64,000 bases of DNA from NCBI GenBank assembly GCA_003260075.1, contig QLIY01000018.1, forward strand, positions 233,761 to 297,760. The letters run 5' to 3'. This document shows positions 37,251 through 49,176 of the stretch, in pieces. The position numbers were made by a program, and so were the translations under genes. The first letter of the stretch is position 1, and each line of letters begins with the position of its first letter. The stretch is from Phallusia mammillata (Eukaryota; Chordata; Ascidiacea; Phlebobranchia; Ascidiidae). The notes beneath the pieces were generated by a model. That model did no database searches, was not told the origin of the DNA, and was given only the letters and a program-made list of their open reading frames with translations.

Positions 37251-38435
37251 ATTCCGCGCGTTCGTTCTACACACTGTACCAAATCGCAAAAGCCACTAAC
37301 CGCTTTCTAATCAGATTTTATTTTTGCACCGAAACATTTATTTCTATATCACAAGCTCGTCGTTATGTTCAAGCCGTGTGTTGTCGTTCTCCTGGTTCGC
37401 TGTAGCTATTTCATTGTTCCCCGTATCTCAACCTATATATTCTTCGTGCTGTATCATATAGTCGCCGATAATTCCATTGTATGGTGTAGTTTCGTATCGG
37501 AAAAATCTCGTTTGCCCCCCATTGTGTAAATATATCACATTCATGCGTAAGTTTTCTATAGAGGACTATACTATCGTTTTTTTTTCGTTGACAAAAAATC
37601 TGTTTGTAGTGTTGTAAGCTGTTCCTATCAATATAATTTTGCATCTATTCAATGACAATAATACATAAGGTTCAATAAAAAATCTGAGTTCATTGTGATT
37701 TTGGGCAAACTATTTTCTGGTTTAAAGTTTAACACTAAATATTAATAATGCGTTAAAGTGCAACAAGTATTTTACAACTGGCCGCTAAGCCCTCAAGCAC
37801 TTTTTGAGATATAAAATGCCTGTAATCTTGCATACATTGGTTTATTGCGGAAGTTTTCATATCCTATATCATGCGTTGCTCCGAATATGCTTTCCTGTTT
37901 TGTTTTAGCTTTTGCTTGTTTCCTATTATTCGTTTCCATTCGACAATTTTCATTTATTCCACAATGGACATTAGATTCCACTGCAGAACTGACGTAAGTT
38001 TATGCATCGTGGTCGGATTTACAAGTGCAATAACGCTTGATTTGCATATAACAAGTTAATCTGGTGTAAAAATAGCACTTTGCCAGTTGTCCATCCATAA
38101 GTAAAGCTGTTGTTTGCACAGTTACATGGCCCAGTTTTTGCTTGTGATTTACAAAAGCCTTTAAGGTTTTGACATGCATCGTGTTCCTAGCAAATATGTA
38201 GATTGTTTTCGCTTGATTTTGTATAGCGTCATGGTTGGATGAAAGTGGCTCGTGATTGGCTGCTATTCTCCAAGCAAGTAAATAAAATTTTGTAAATGAG
38301 TTTCTGTCTTGTTTGTGACATTAGGCGCGATGGTCTACTATTTTGAGCGCATTAATCTGGTTACAATGGACATTGGTTCAACCGTTTAACAGCCTAGGTA
38401 ATTCATTGTAAGTCAAGAGTGCTCAGTTGATGAGT
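37251..38435. other. TMEM184 3' region and intergenic sequence
   Basis: A polyadenylation signal AATAAA at about 37674, followed by GTTCATTGTG, probably ends the TMEM184 transcript. Beyond it I see no conserved frame. Confidence 0.45.

Positions 38436-38479
<44 letters not shown>
38436..38479. other. Poly-G run (44 nt), probable gap placeholder
   Basis: Precedes a ~620-bp segment that recurs at 39245-39863. Confidence 0.65.
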
Positions 38480-38480
<1 letters not shown>

Positions 38481-39861
38481 TTCACATAAATAGGGAATAT
38501 ATGTTTATTATGAGCAACACAGCCTTTAACGACTAGCTGAATTGATACTTTACATAGCCATTTACGGAAAATGGGCAAAGTGAGGATGGCAACATAATGA
38601 AGTTTGTATACCGAACTATACAGGATTTCCAGTAAAAAACTGCAGGTTGACAATCAACAAAACAGCCTTTTTGGCTTGTAGCGACCACGAGTAAATGGAT
38701 TTCCACTGAAATCTTTACAAAACGTTCTGTGTGAGTAATACCCGTTGGTGGACAAATTTTTGCAATAACATTTTTATTCACATAAAAACTCACAAAAACT
38801 AGGAATTTAAAAAAAGAATGTTGGCTGTGATATAGTATGCTGACAATACTGATACAACCACGATTCGACAAACAACGTTCTGTTCGGTGTATTATGTAGT
38901 TTGGTGTGGTGATTTTTAGACAAACTCTCTTCGAAAATTAAAGCCTTTGACATGCAGCAACCGGAACGAAAAGACCGAACCCAACCCGTAAAAAAAACAG
39001 GAATGTGGGCTCGTTACGCTGTTGCATCGCGAGGCAAGGCCGCCGTGTTGTATTTTGGCTGATAACATCTTGCGCTGTAGCCGTTTTTCGCCGGGGGGGG
39101 GGGTTTCGTGGCTTTTTGTGGTTGTATCAATAAAAACAACTTTATTAATAAGTTTCCTCATTCTCATTTATTTGCTGGTGCGTCGCAAGACCAGAAAACT
39201 TATCCAGAGGCGTCGCAACAAAAAAAGTTTGACAACCACTGATTTACACGAATAGGAAATATATGTTTATTATGAGCAACACAGCCTTTGACGACTAGCT
39301 GAATTGATGCTTTACATAGCCATTTACGGAAAAGGACAGAGTTTAGACGGCATCAAGCGACATAACAAAGTCTGTATACTGCATGAGCTACACAGGATTT
39401 CAAGTAAAACAACGCCGGTTTTTAATAAATAAAGTTCAGTTTTTGACTTGTTACAGCCACGAGTAAATAAATTACCGCTGATATCATTACAAAGCGTTCT
39501 GTGTTAGTAATACCCCGTTGGTGGACCAATTTTTGCAATAACATTTTTATTCACATAAAAACTCACAAAAACTATGACTTTAAAAAAGCATCTCGGCGGT
39601 GATAGTATGCTGACAATACTGATTTAACCACGATTCCACAAACAACGTTCTGTTCGGTGTATTATGTAGTTTGGTGTAGTAATCTTTAGACAAACTCTCT
39701 TCGAACATTAAAACCTTTGACGTGCAGCAACCGGAACGAAACGACCGAACCCAACCCGTATGAAAAAACAGGAATGTGGGCTCGTTATGCTGTTGCATCG
39801 CGAGGCAAGGCGGTTGTGTTGTATTTTGGCTGATAACATCTTGCGCTGTAGCCGTTTTTCG

Positions 39862-39863
<2 letters not shown>
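38481..39863. repeat. Two direct copies (~620 bp) separated by a placeholder
   Basis: TATATGTTTATTATGAGCAA through TTGCGCTGTAGCCGTTTTTC appears at 38497-39090 and again at 39259-39860, over 90 percent alike. Each copy runs into a G run at the same point (39093 and 39864). Between them lies a hAT-like end GTTTGACAACCACTG (39228-39242). It could be a repeat duplicated in the genome or one locus written twice in the assembly. Confidence 0.7.
39093..39103. other. Poly-G run (11 nt), gap placeholder
   Basis: Begins at the same base context (TTTTTCGCC) as the 90-nt run at 39864 in the second copy. Confidence 0.75.

Positions 39864-39953
<90 letters not shown>
39864..39953. other. Poly-G run (90 nt), gap placeholder
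   Basis: Interrupts the 3' part of the minus-strand gene at 39954-41876. The apparent polyproline there is an artefact of reading through this run. Confidence 0.75.
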
Positions 39954-39954
<1 letters not shown>

Positions 39955-41876
39955 GCGGCGCGTCTCGGCAAAAACGTTTTTGAACCTGTGGCGGTACGTT
40001 TCAGACGTTTCTCGAAAACGCCGAAGCAACTCTTCCGCCTCTTCTTTGTCCTGCTTCTTCCTTGACTTTTGCAAACGTCTTGGCCAAGTACCGTGCATAC
40101 TAATACCGTTGCTATTATCATTAGCATTATAGCCAGTATAACCAATATCTACGATTTGATCATCTTTCCAACCAAGCTCTTTATGATTGCGGTTAGGAGG
40201 ATTTCCGTTCGGCTGGGTCTGTTTTCGTTCTTGTTCCGTTTTCGGTTTGCGCAAAATGCCCTTTTTGGCAGTTGGTTGTGGGTTGACTTCTGATTCGGAT
40301 CGGAAACTGCTCTCAGAAGAAGTCGAGGCACGGTTTGAAGACCTTCGTACAGTTATGGGAAGAACAGTCACCTGGCTCGCAGTATTGGGAACCGGATTTG
40401 TATTTACAACTTCAATTTGGACGCGTTTCAGTGCTTCCGATGTATTGCTTTCCTCGTCAGTATAATCTATAGACGAAGTCGATCCGTTCGGCTTTGCAAG
40501 GTCGATTGCAAATGTATTGTTGTAGCACGATCTGAGAGATTTTGGAACGCCTGGTGTACGCGATTTGCGAGGGGCCGCGGCGGGTGCCTTGCCATCCGCC
40601 ATGTCTTCAACCTCACTGTTAGACAAACCTAGATCTAACTTATTGTTTAACGTTAGTGAGTTTTCTTTCTCATCTACAGAGTAAAATCCAGTGTCGACGA
40701 TGGACGACACGTCGGAAGATGTATCTTCGTTTATTTCTTCCTCTCCTGCGTTGAAACTAACGTTCAAGTTTCTATCTGATGCTTCAGATGCACACTCGTA
40801 AGCTGAATCAGATAAAGCACTCGCTGTTGCTTCAATTTTCTGCGACGTTCCCTCGGGCGCAGGCTTCGCATTTTTCGCTTGTTCAATGAAAACAGTATCG
40901 CACAAGCTGCCAATCGCGCTATCATCAGCTCGCGTGTCGCCTTCTAGTGTATCAGAAATGCCAGGGGCCGTAGGCTCATCTGGTTTAAAGCGCAAGGCCT
41001 CTTCAAACGCCAAGCTCGGCGCATCGACATTATCGTAACTGTCGGCGTTCTTTGCAAGTGGTGAAACAGGTGGACTGACAGGAATATTCGGATGAAATAC
41101 CTCTTGACTGGTTGAGTTTCGCTGGCTGAACGGACGGAAGGGTTTGTAGAATGGTGTGACCACTGTTGACTCAGAAAGTGGGCGGCTTTTCTTGCTCGGG
41201 GCAGGTGCTGCTTGGAGTTGTGATTCTTGTTTACTTTCAGGTGTAACTCTCTTCTCGGATTCTGAAACATAAGCAGACTGTCAACGCCCATGTCCTACAA
41301 TCACATTATACGCAAATTAAAATCCGTGTCGTGCATTATTTGTCTTAGTTTGAAGTTAAAAGGATTTTGAGAACATTAAAGAATGTCAAAAACATTGTAC
41401 CCTTCTCATTTAATGTAGGCTAACAATTGTACAACACATTGGATTGGCCAGGGGTTTAAAAAAAGTTAGCCAAAAAAAATAGAGTTAGGTTTATGCGTAA
41501 GTTGGTAAATAAAATAAACTTTATAAATTTTTCAGCTTTATAGGTAGGCTACAACAGCGTTTACATGTCTCTTGCAGTTAGCAATAAAGCAAACTTGACT
41601 AACAGCAAGTCTACACTCTGTCATATTTTTTTGCTAATTTTTTTAGAAGATAAAATAAAAACATCAAACATAAAACAAAACAAACATTTAACAGAGCTCA
41701 AATTTACCGTGAGCAGCGCTGGCATCGACTGAAGTTTTGTTTTGACTTCCAGGGGCTGCTACCCGGTGAAACGGAGTCAACTTGTTTTGAAATTCACCCC
41801 ATGAGCGGGGCCTCGGCACATAGACTGATTGTGGGTCGCTGCTGTTCTTTGATCTTAACTTTACTGTCCCATACAT
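39954..41876 (-). CDS. Unrecognised Ser/Pro/acid-rich protein (partial, C-terminus lost in a gap)
   Basis: A long minus-strand exon (39954-41261) joins in phase to an upstream exon ending at 41708 (donor CACG|GTAAAT). The upstream exon includes YVPRPRSWGEFQNKLTPFHR; its true start is unclear and the ATG at 41876 is one option. The product is low-complexity and looks disordered: TPFYKPFRPFSQRN, PVSPPVSPL, repeated short acidic Ser patches (DDSAIGSLCDTVF, SDSAYECASEASD, SIVDTGFYSVDE) and a basic KKGILRKPK. Near the end is a charged helix, KKQDKEEAEELLRRFRETSE. Such composition suits a cytoskeletal or membrane-adaptor scaffold, but I recognise no domain. The gap at 39864-39953 hides the C-terminus; frames beyond it lie in repeated DNA and are probably not coding. 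Confidence 0.6.
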
Positions 41877-42346
41877 ACTCCAGAATAAAGTTTCCAAAAT
41901 TCAGTATGTTCAGCACTTGTAGCAAGACCCCTATATGAAAAACTACACTGCGAGGAATGGTTGTGTAAATAGAAATTCTAGGCGTTACCAAATCTGTCAC
42001 AAGCACTTGTGTCTCGTCCAAATTAATCTCCTTTGTTTCAGGCGCTGGTCGTGTGCTAACTACACCCCGAACGCATGTTTGTCGTGCACAAATCTCCACT
42101 TATAACTGTTTACATAAGTAATAACTTCCACCCTGGCGGTTTGGTTTGTCAAATCATGGTCAAATGTTTGAAACATACAGATAAAACGTTTTTCCAATAC
42201 AGTACGGTCACGTCAGTCGACAAAACTTTTAGGTTAGCACTACAATGCCCACTGTAAACAACGTTCGCAAATTGTGTATTTTATATTCATTTTTTTATGA
42301 ATTGCAATACACTTGGAAATCTACTTTGCTTTTGGCGATTCAATTT

Positions 42347-42645
42347 TTCGAAGCATTCATTGTTCAGTAACAAAGCCCGTTCAAAACCAAACAAATCCAA
42401 TCTGAAACAACTAGCAAACACCTTTCAGCTAGCAGACGAAAATGTTTTTTAGGCGACATTGGACTATTTACGGAAAAATGACGATACTGCGTTATCATTT
42501 AAACAAACCATTTATGACTTCGCACCCATACGCCATAACCGTTTTGTTTACGATTGAAATCCGGTGAAAAAGCCATTTTAGTGACGGTTTACGACAACTG
42601 GCTGAGATATTTTTATGGCCGTTTAGGCTGCAGAGCCATTGACCC
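42347..42645. repeat. Dispersed ~300-bp direct repeat, copy 1 (copy 2 at 44425-44720)
   Basis: CATTGTTCAGTAACAAAGC through GACAACTGGCTGAGATATTT occurs here and at 44434-44700, about 85 percent alike and in the same orientation. No coding frame is shared. Ends are not defined well enough to name the element. Confidence 0.75.
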
Positions 42646-42649
42646 CCTG

Positions 42650-44424
42650 TAAACGATTTTACAAGGAGGTGGAATGTAAAGTATAAAGTCAAACACGCCA
42701 GCAATCTAACTCCTTGTCTCATTAAGTTTTATCCGAGGAATTTTGTACACATGTGAAACATCGCCTTGTTATTATTCCTGAGATCCAAACTCCGGCATTA
42801 CTGCAATTTATTGTATTCAGTAAAATAACTTATAGTTACATCCAGTATACCATAGCTAATCAAAAACTTGTGTAATATGATGAGTATGAGTACTATCTTC
42901 AGGTCTATTTGACAACAACATTTTTGTTACAACTTTCCACCTTTTGTAAAACACATATTTGCAATAACAATGTCTTCACAAAAATCCTACACAACTCAAC
43001 GCAGTCACTTCACAATCTACAAACGCCACAAACGTGTTTAAATTCTCAGCAGACAAAAGGTTGCAAAACGCTTTGAGCAATAAATTGACACAAAACGACA
43101 ACTTAACCACTGGAAGTTTTGTGCACGCATCTTTACTATAACCTTTTCCACATAGTACACACTCTAGCAAATTATACCCCTGTTCCCTATGCCGCTGAAT
43201 CAGGAGACAAATGTACTACATAGACCTCCTCTACATGAAGTGGACTTGTGTCCTGGACCACCGGTGCTATGTAAACAAGAACTCGGATAAGAAAACAGCT
43301 CGCACCATTCTTTACTGCTGATCTCCGTGTTGCGGATGGTCGTGAGATAACAATCCGACCCGCGCTTTTTCGCACGCATTCTACCACCCTTCAGGCAAGG
43401 GCATTCGCATATAATTGTCCCCTTGCCATTGCGATCACGTCGTAAAAAAGGGAAGACTGAAGAATTTCGAGCCAACAGCTTCAAGTTCTGACTGTTTGCT
43501 TAAAGTACAGCCCACAAGTACATGCCGCAAGTTGAGTAAACAAGCGTTTATCGATTCCGATTTATGTAAATCCACATGCTGCAAATGCGTACCCTAATCG
43601 CCTGTACTTAATCTAAGCTTTATAAGCCCTGTTATTTGTTGGCCGGTCAATAAACAGCAATATAGCTAAAGTAGAACTTCGCGACAAAGCTATAGGTAGT
43701 TTACTTCAGCAGTGCAGCAGCATCATGAATTATGTAGATCTAAATATTGCTTCATAATCCGGCGGACTAAACCATACACAAGCCAACGATGTTGTACAAA
43801 CATCTGGTACTGTTTGTTGATTGTTTGCTGCAAGTAGATAAACACCTGACATAAAACTCAAAACGAAAACGCAGTGTAATGATTAACTAAACCGACATTT
43901 ACAACACAAATTGGTACTTATTGTCACATGCAATGCAAACACAATTCAAGTAGTACTCTACCCAAGTCGGAAAAAACGGGGCTTAAACTTTTTTTTCTAA
44001 ACCTGCCTTCGTACTTTTTCACCTGCCTGCATAATACCACCTCCCTGATACGCTCAGTTAACTATGTGCGTCTGTGTTTTCTCTACAGTCAATACATGTT
44101 CATCTACTGAACGGCGTTGAACCCATAATTTGCTTGGGTTAGGTGGCTCTCACATACAAACCCTTTTTGTTCCTATCACTTTTAAAACTTGTCCGCACGC
44201 GAGTCAGACCTCAAATTTGACACATCGCCTATCAAGCATAGAGCCGCACGAGTCTTGAGTGTTCGAAACCGTGAAAGCAAAAAAAACAATGTGCAGCTTA
44301 TATGCTACAATGACCATTGTTGACGAAGAATTAGTATTCTTAATGCAAATTAAAAGCAATCTGCAAAATTGTCATTTACTTATCCTCTCTCTCCTAATCG
44401 CTACTCTGACTTTGAAGTTTTATA
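42650..44424. other. Gene-poor stretch with one possible exon (43200-43456, minus)
   Basis: Apart from the small Cys-rich frame listed separately I see no supported coding sequence, RNA gene or clear repeat. Confidence 0.4.
43200..43456 (-). CDS. Possible Cys-rich terminal exon, unrecognised
   Basis: After an acceptor-like AATTCTTCAG the frame reads FPFLRRDRNGKGTIICECPC and goes on for about 85 residues with nine or so cysteines, ending in a stop at 43200. Its GC content and basic linker (RMRAKKRGSD) differ from flanking AT-rich DNA, and the pattern fits a secreted Cys-rich factor. I found no convincing upstream exon or signal peptide. Confidence 0.3.
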
Positions 44425-44720
44425 TTCGAACTAATCATTGTTCAGTAACAAAGCTCGTTCAAAACCAAACAAATGCAATCTGCAACAACTAGCAAACACT
44501 TTCCAGCTAGCAGACGAATATGTTTTTAGGCAACTTCGGACTATTTACGAAAGAGATGAAGATACTACGTATCCAATTACAGTTTTAAACTAACTATTTA
44601 TGGCTTCGCACCCAAACGCTATAACCGTTTTGTTTACGATTTAAATCCGGTGGAAATGTCATTAGTTTCGTGTTATGACAACTGGCTGAGATATTTTTAT
44701 GGCTGTTTTGGCTGCAGAGT
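44425..44720. repeat. Dispersed ~300-bp direct repeat, copy 2
   Basis: Partner of 42347-42645. Confidence 0.75.
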
Positions 44721-44769
44721 TTTGTTTTGGTTACTTTTTAGCTGTTGCTTCGCTCTTTTTTGGACCTAA

Positions 44770-45026
44770 ATGTCAAACAGCATTTTCAACTATTGTTGCA
44801 GTAAGATTTTGCTCCTAGCAGCCAACACGCTAACTGCTCCAGGTAAGGCTTAGTTTTGTTGCAAAATGGATATAAACCTGCTAAAATGTAACATAGTCAA
44901 TCGATATTTTTCTCGTCAGGTCCAGGTGATGACCAGGTGTATTGCCGCCTTGGTTCATTTTTGAATCTAATCAAACACGTGGCGAATGCCACAACATTTT
45001 CAGGTAAGTCTGCCGCTTACGGGTAA
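44770..45026 (+). CDS. Possible small two-exon gene, unrecognised
   Basis: ATG at 44770 opens a frame ending CCA-G at 44842 with a good donor (GTAAGG). A 77-nt intron with a pyrimidine tract and CAG follows, and the second exon (44920-45026) keeps the frame: GPGDDQVYCRLGSFLNLIKH, then a stop at 45026. Another donor at 45002 could extend it. About 59 residues with no family match. Confidence 0.25.
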
Positions 45027-45029
45027 TTT

Positions 45030-47025
45030 TTATCCTATGAGATTCCCAGTAGGCCTAAATAAGCTCCAAAATCGAAACCCTAGCCCCCTTTACCTTACAC
45101 AGGTGGTAAGTTTATAGCAAAACAGATTTTTTTCCAGCAGGTTCTTCCTTCTTTGATTTATAGACCAGTATTTTTGTAACTTGTGAAAATCAGTCTGAAA
45201 ACAAGGTTTGTCCAGTAGATCATTGAATCGGGTTCGTTTCGAGTCGCGACACAGTGAGTATTTGCCTGATAGGTTGAAATAACCCATTACGAACATAATT
45301 TTTTGACATAACCCAGTGATTAAAACTGTCATTTTTTGACTCCTCGATATACTGCAGTTGATCTAATAGGCTTTTGATGTAACTGAATCTTTACACCATT
45401 ATCTGGTCGAATTAAAGTGCGGCGCAGGTTTAAAACGCCTCAATTTTGTCACTAGATGGTGCGCATGCGCCCGAAAGTGTTATCTGGTTTAGCTACTGAC
45501 ATTTTTTGTTAGTACACAAAAGAAAAAAACATCAGAAACATTAATTGTTGAATTGATGTAACTTCAAAACATCGCTTCAAGCAGTAAAAGTCGATATTTC
45601 TGTCGTGAAAGCAGACATCATTGACGCCTGAAAATATGATGCAGATGGAGCAATAAACATAATTCCGATCATATAAAATAGTTTGCAAAAAATCCAGGCA
45701 CTTATCAAATGCGTTAGAAAACCATGTATTTAAAACACATTTAGATGTGCATCACATTGACTAACTTAGCATTATTTGACACGATTTTATCTGACAAACA
45801 TTATAGCCTGATGTGAATCAACTAATGAGGAGTTCTCAATGCTGTAAATTATGTGGTCGCCGAATGTAGTTATTACATAAAGGTTAGCCTACACTCACGC
45901 AAAATCTATTTGTGCAAACAATTTCCAAGAAAATAGGGACGCTTCAATTAATGCACATATTTTTTCTGTAGTGCATTACAAATGCTACGCAAAAGAGAAA
46001 CCTCGAAAATGGAACTAATATAAGGTGGCACGAAAACCATATTAACATCACCAAAAAGAGGACACTGCTGTTAAAAACAATGAATTATTAAAAGGAACAA
46101 CTAAACCAATACTTGAATTCCATGCAATCGTTTCAAACAGACCAGTTTAAGTATATTTAACCTGATGGCAATGCCAATTAACAAAATTCGCACCACACAT
46201 GACATGTTTAACATTTAAATTCATTTGTAATATGAGAGAATATTTCCGTATTGTTTGATTCTCCCTGAAGGGCAAGTTATTCCTAATAAATGGGAGGGAT
46301 TTTCCTTCCAAAAGGAGTATACCGGTCTGCAATATGCAATCATTAAAGGTTATGCACTGTGTTTTGAAACTATAGCGCACAGACGAAAAGGTCACCTTCG
46401 CCTTGTTTACCACTAGCATTTCGCGGAAGAAAACTGTCATTGTGTCGACACAATGCTCGTGCAGGCAACGGCTGAAGTCATGTGCTGGTTAGCGTTGGTC
46501 TGACAAACAATACGAAAATCTCATCTCTTCAGTCAAACATGACGCTACTTCCTGTATGACGTCACACAGCTGTTTACGCCTTTTATCGATAGTAACAGCA
46601 CGCGTGTTTCTCTACAAAGCTTTACCGTGTCATAAGCCTGTGTGTTCATCGAAATGTAAGATTGCTTGTGATGCTTCAACTGTAGAAATTGTTTCAATCC
46701 GAATGTAAACCGTGTCCATTGCTGTGTCCCATGCACGTGGTGTTTACACTTTACTTTATGAGCTGGTTTATGAATTTCGTTTGCTAAACCAAAGGCCACC
46801 AACCATTTGACTTTTTTTTGTAACAGAACAAAATACTTTTGTACTCATTCAAACAGTTTTCCACGTTAAGTATATTTGGTTAAAGAAAGAGTTTTCTAAT
46901 CGAAAGGTTGGCGACTTTGAACCAAACCCTTTCACCAGGCCCTATGAACCGTATTGGGTAATTTGAAACAACTCGTCAAGATTCGATTTCGATACATTCA
47001 CTAACGCCAGTGCAAACAAGAGCAG
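45030..47025. other. No gene seen
   Basis: About 2 kb between the small candidate frame and the 3' end of SELENOO. Open frames on the minus strand (46147-46440, 46545-46802) show no domain or splice-consistent context. Confidence 0.45.
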
Positions 47026-48777
47026 CTAGGAGGAACAACTAACTAACAATTTGCGAGCCCATTTCGGCGGTCTGTTGGCATAACCACTGTACTCAGCCGG
47101 TGATTGTTCTTCAAAGGGTCGCTGCAGCACCATATGTATGCGCCAAGCCTCGGAGTAATCACCATTCTCAGCCATTCGTATCGCCGATTCGGCCATCCAG
47201 TTCCTCAAGATATAACGGGGGTTAACTGCGTAAAGCCTTGTGCTTCGTTGCTGATCGGTCAAGGACGGTTCGGCACCTAAGATGCGTTTATAGTAAGCCG
47301 AGCACCAACTGGAGAATAGAGAATGCTTGCTAAGGTCAGCTAAGGCCCATAGATGATTTGGAATTATCGCCGTAGCGATTTCGTTTAAACGCCACGCACC
47401 GAGCTGACGAAAGGTCATCGTAAAGTCAGCTTGGGTTTCGTTCATGAGATGCAAAAGTGACGCAACAAGCATGACGTCGCCGCGGTCGTCGCCAACAAGG
47501 CCCAGTTTTTGTCTGAATGCAGACACCAGTTTTGTTTGATATTCCTCGTTAAACGCTTTCAAATTAGTTTTTATAATAGATTTTTGTGTTGAGTTTAGCA
47601 ACGGCGAAATAGCGTACAAGAGCTTGCGAAGGTTAAACAGTGCAACGCTGGGCTGGCGGTGCAAAGCATAGCGGCCGCCATCGTCGGACAAGTTTGGGAT
47701 AAACAAAGGGTCGTATGAGTCCAGAAAACCGAACGGACCATAATCGATCGTAATGGACATTAGGCTGAAGTTGTCGGTGTTACAAACACCGTGCGCAAAC
47801 CCGAATTTCATCCACTTTACGACCATGTCGATCGTTTCACGCTGCACGAGCTCGAACAATTGCAAATATCGATCAGGGTGGTGAACGTCCACCGACGCCG
47901 CAAAGTGATTTCGCATGATGAAATCCAACACCGTGGAGAGAAGATTAATTTCGCCACTTTTCGAGAGAATCTCTAAGCTACCGAACCGAAACCAACTGGG
48001 AGCTAACCTTAGCACAATGGCTGTTTTCTCTTCGACAACGGTGCCGTTATAGAGTGGGTCGCGCTTTACAACGTCATCGGACACAACAAGGCTGACAGCT
48101 CGTGAAGTAGGGACACCTAAATGGTGCATAGCTTCACTGCTAAGAAACTCGCGAATCGATGACCGCAACACAGCTCGACCATCGCCGTGGCGTGAATATG
48201 GCGTACGGCCTGATCCTTTAAGCTGCAATTCCCAACGTTCACCTTGCTGGCTGAAGTATTCGCCCAGCAGATGCGCCCTGCCATCACCAAGTTGCCCAGC
48301 CCATTCGCCGAATTGGTGCCCGCCATATCTAAAACATCATAGAAAAGAAATGGAAGGAATATATTAACAAATCATTGTAATGTGCCATCTGCTTTTGTGT
48401 TTTAAACATGTTTACCTGTGTGCATGACTTTCGTTCAACAAGAGGCGGCCATTTGCAAAATCTAGAAACTTTTTGCTGGAGCGAGCATCAGTAAAGTCAA
48501 TGTCAAGGCAGGATTCCAAGGCATTGCGGGACAGAAGTTTGAGCTGCACGCCCTTCTGTAATGGTGTTGGCCTCACATGAGAAAACACACAGTTGTGAAC
48601 CTGACGCACAAAGTTTCCTTCGTAATCCTCTACCGGCAGTTGGTGCAATAAATGACTGTTGAAACTCCAACTTGAAAACGGTTTATTGTGTAGGTAACTT
48701 GATTTTTCACCACCAATGGGTTCCAAACATAAAAACAGAGAAATCAGTGCTTGTAGTTTAATTGTATACCGACTCAT
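47026..48777 (-). CDS. SELENOO: Selenoprotein O pseudokinase / AMPylase, cysteine form (2 exons)
   Basis: SelO is a mitochondrial pseudokinase-fold enzyme that transfers AMP to protein hydroxyls. Exons 48416-48777 (ATG 48777) and 47026-48328 join in frame to 554 residues. Landmarks: GGHQFGEWAGQLGDGRAHLL, LQLKGSGRTPYSRHGDGRAV (nucleotide loop), IVLRLAPSWFRFGSLE, FGFAHGVCNTDNFSLMSITI (catalytic-loop equivalent), DYGPFGFLDSYDP (metal-binding Asp) and YAVNPRYILRNWMA. The protein ends VSCSS: Cys stands at the third-last position, where vertebrate SELENOO has selenocysteine. So this is a Cys homologue like bacterial YdiU, and no SECIS is required. The first exon starts with a hydrophobic stretch that could serve targeting. 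Confidence 0.93.
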
Positions 48778-49176
48778 TTAACTTGTTAAAGTATTTGCAT
48801 GTACAGTTTAAATCTAGAAATAAACATGCACAAATATTAAATGCACACATAAATATAGAGTATTTTTTACAAATGAAATGAAAAATTTGTGTCATACAAT
48901 CAATATGTACAAGACTAGAATTAACACATTCCAAGCTTGACAGGTACAATTTCGACAGGGCAATTATTTTGTCAACCTGCTGTCTCACAATCTCACCAGG
49001 CTGGTTGAAACCACAAAGGATACCCTACAGCAAAACTATTTTATATACCACCAAAATATATGTATGTACAACTAAAACACATACGTGTAATCGAAAAACA
49101 AAATTAAAATTGACATTCTGAACAGACAGGTTTTATACACTTAACTACACAGCAATTAGTATTATTGCATTTTTTG

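Noticed and set aside
39580..39863. C-terminal extension of the 39954 gene beyond the G run
   Set aside because: This part is the repeated ~620-bp segment also found at 38481-39092, so it is repeat DNA, not conserved coding sequence.
39708..40145. Membrane protein reading VILAIMLMIIATVLVCTVLG
   Set aside because: A shadow frame of the hydrophilic coding exon; the Ser/Pro-rich frame is longer and joins in phase to the upstream exon.
41794..42099. 101-residue minus-strand frame upstream of the unknown gene
   Set aside because: It overlaps the RPRSWGEFQNKL exon in a different frame and has no splice-consistent link; possible but unsupported.
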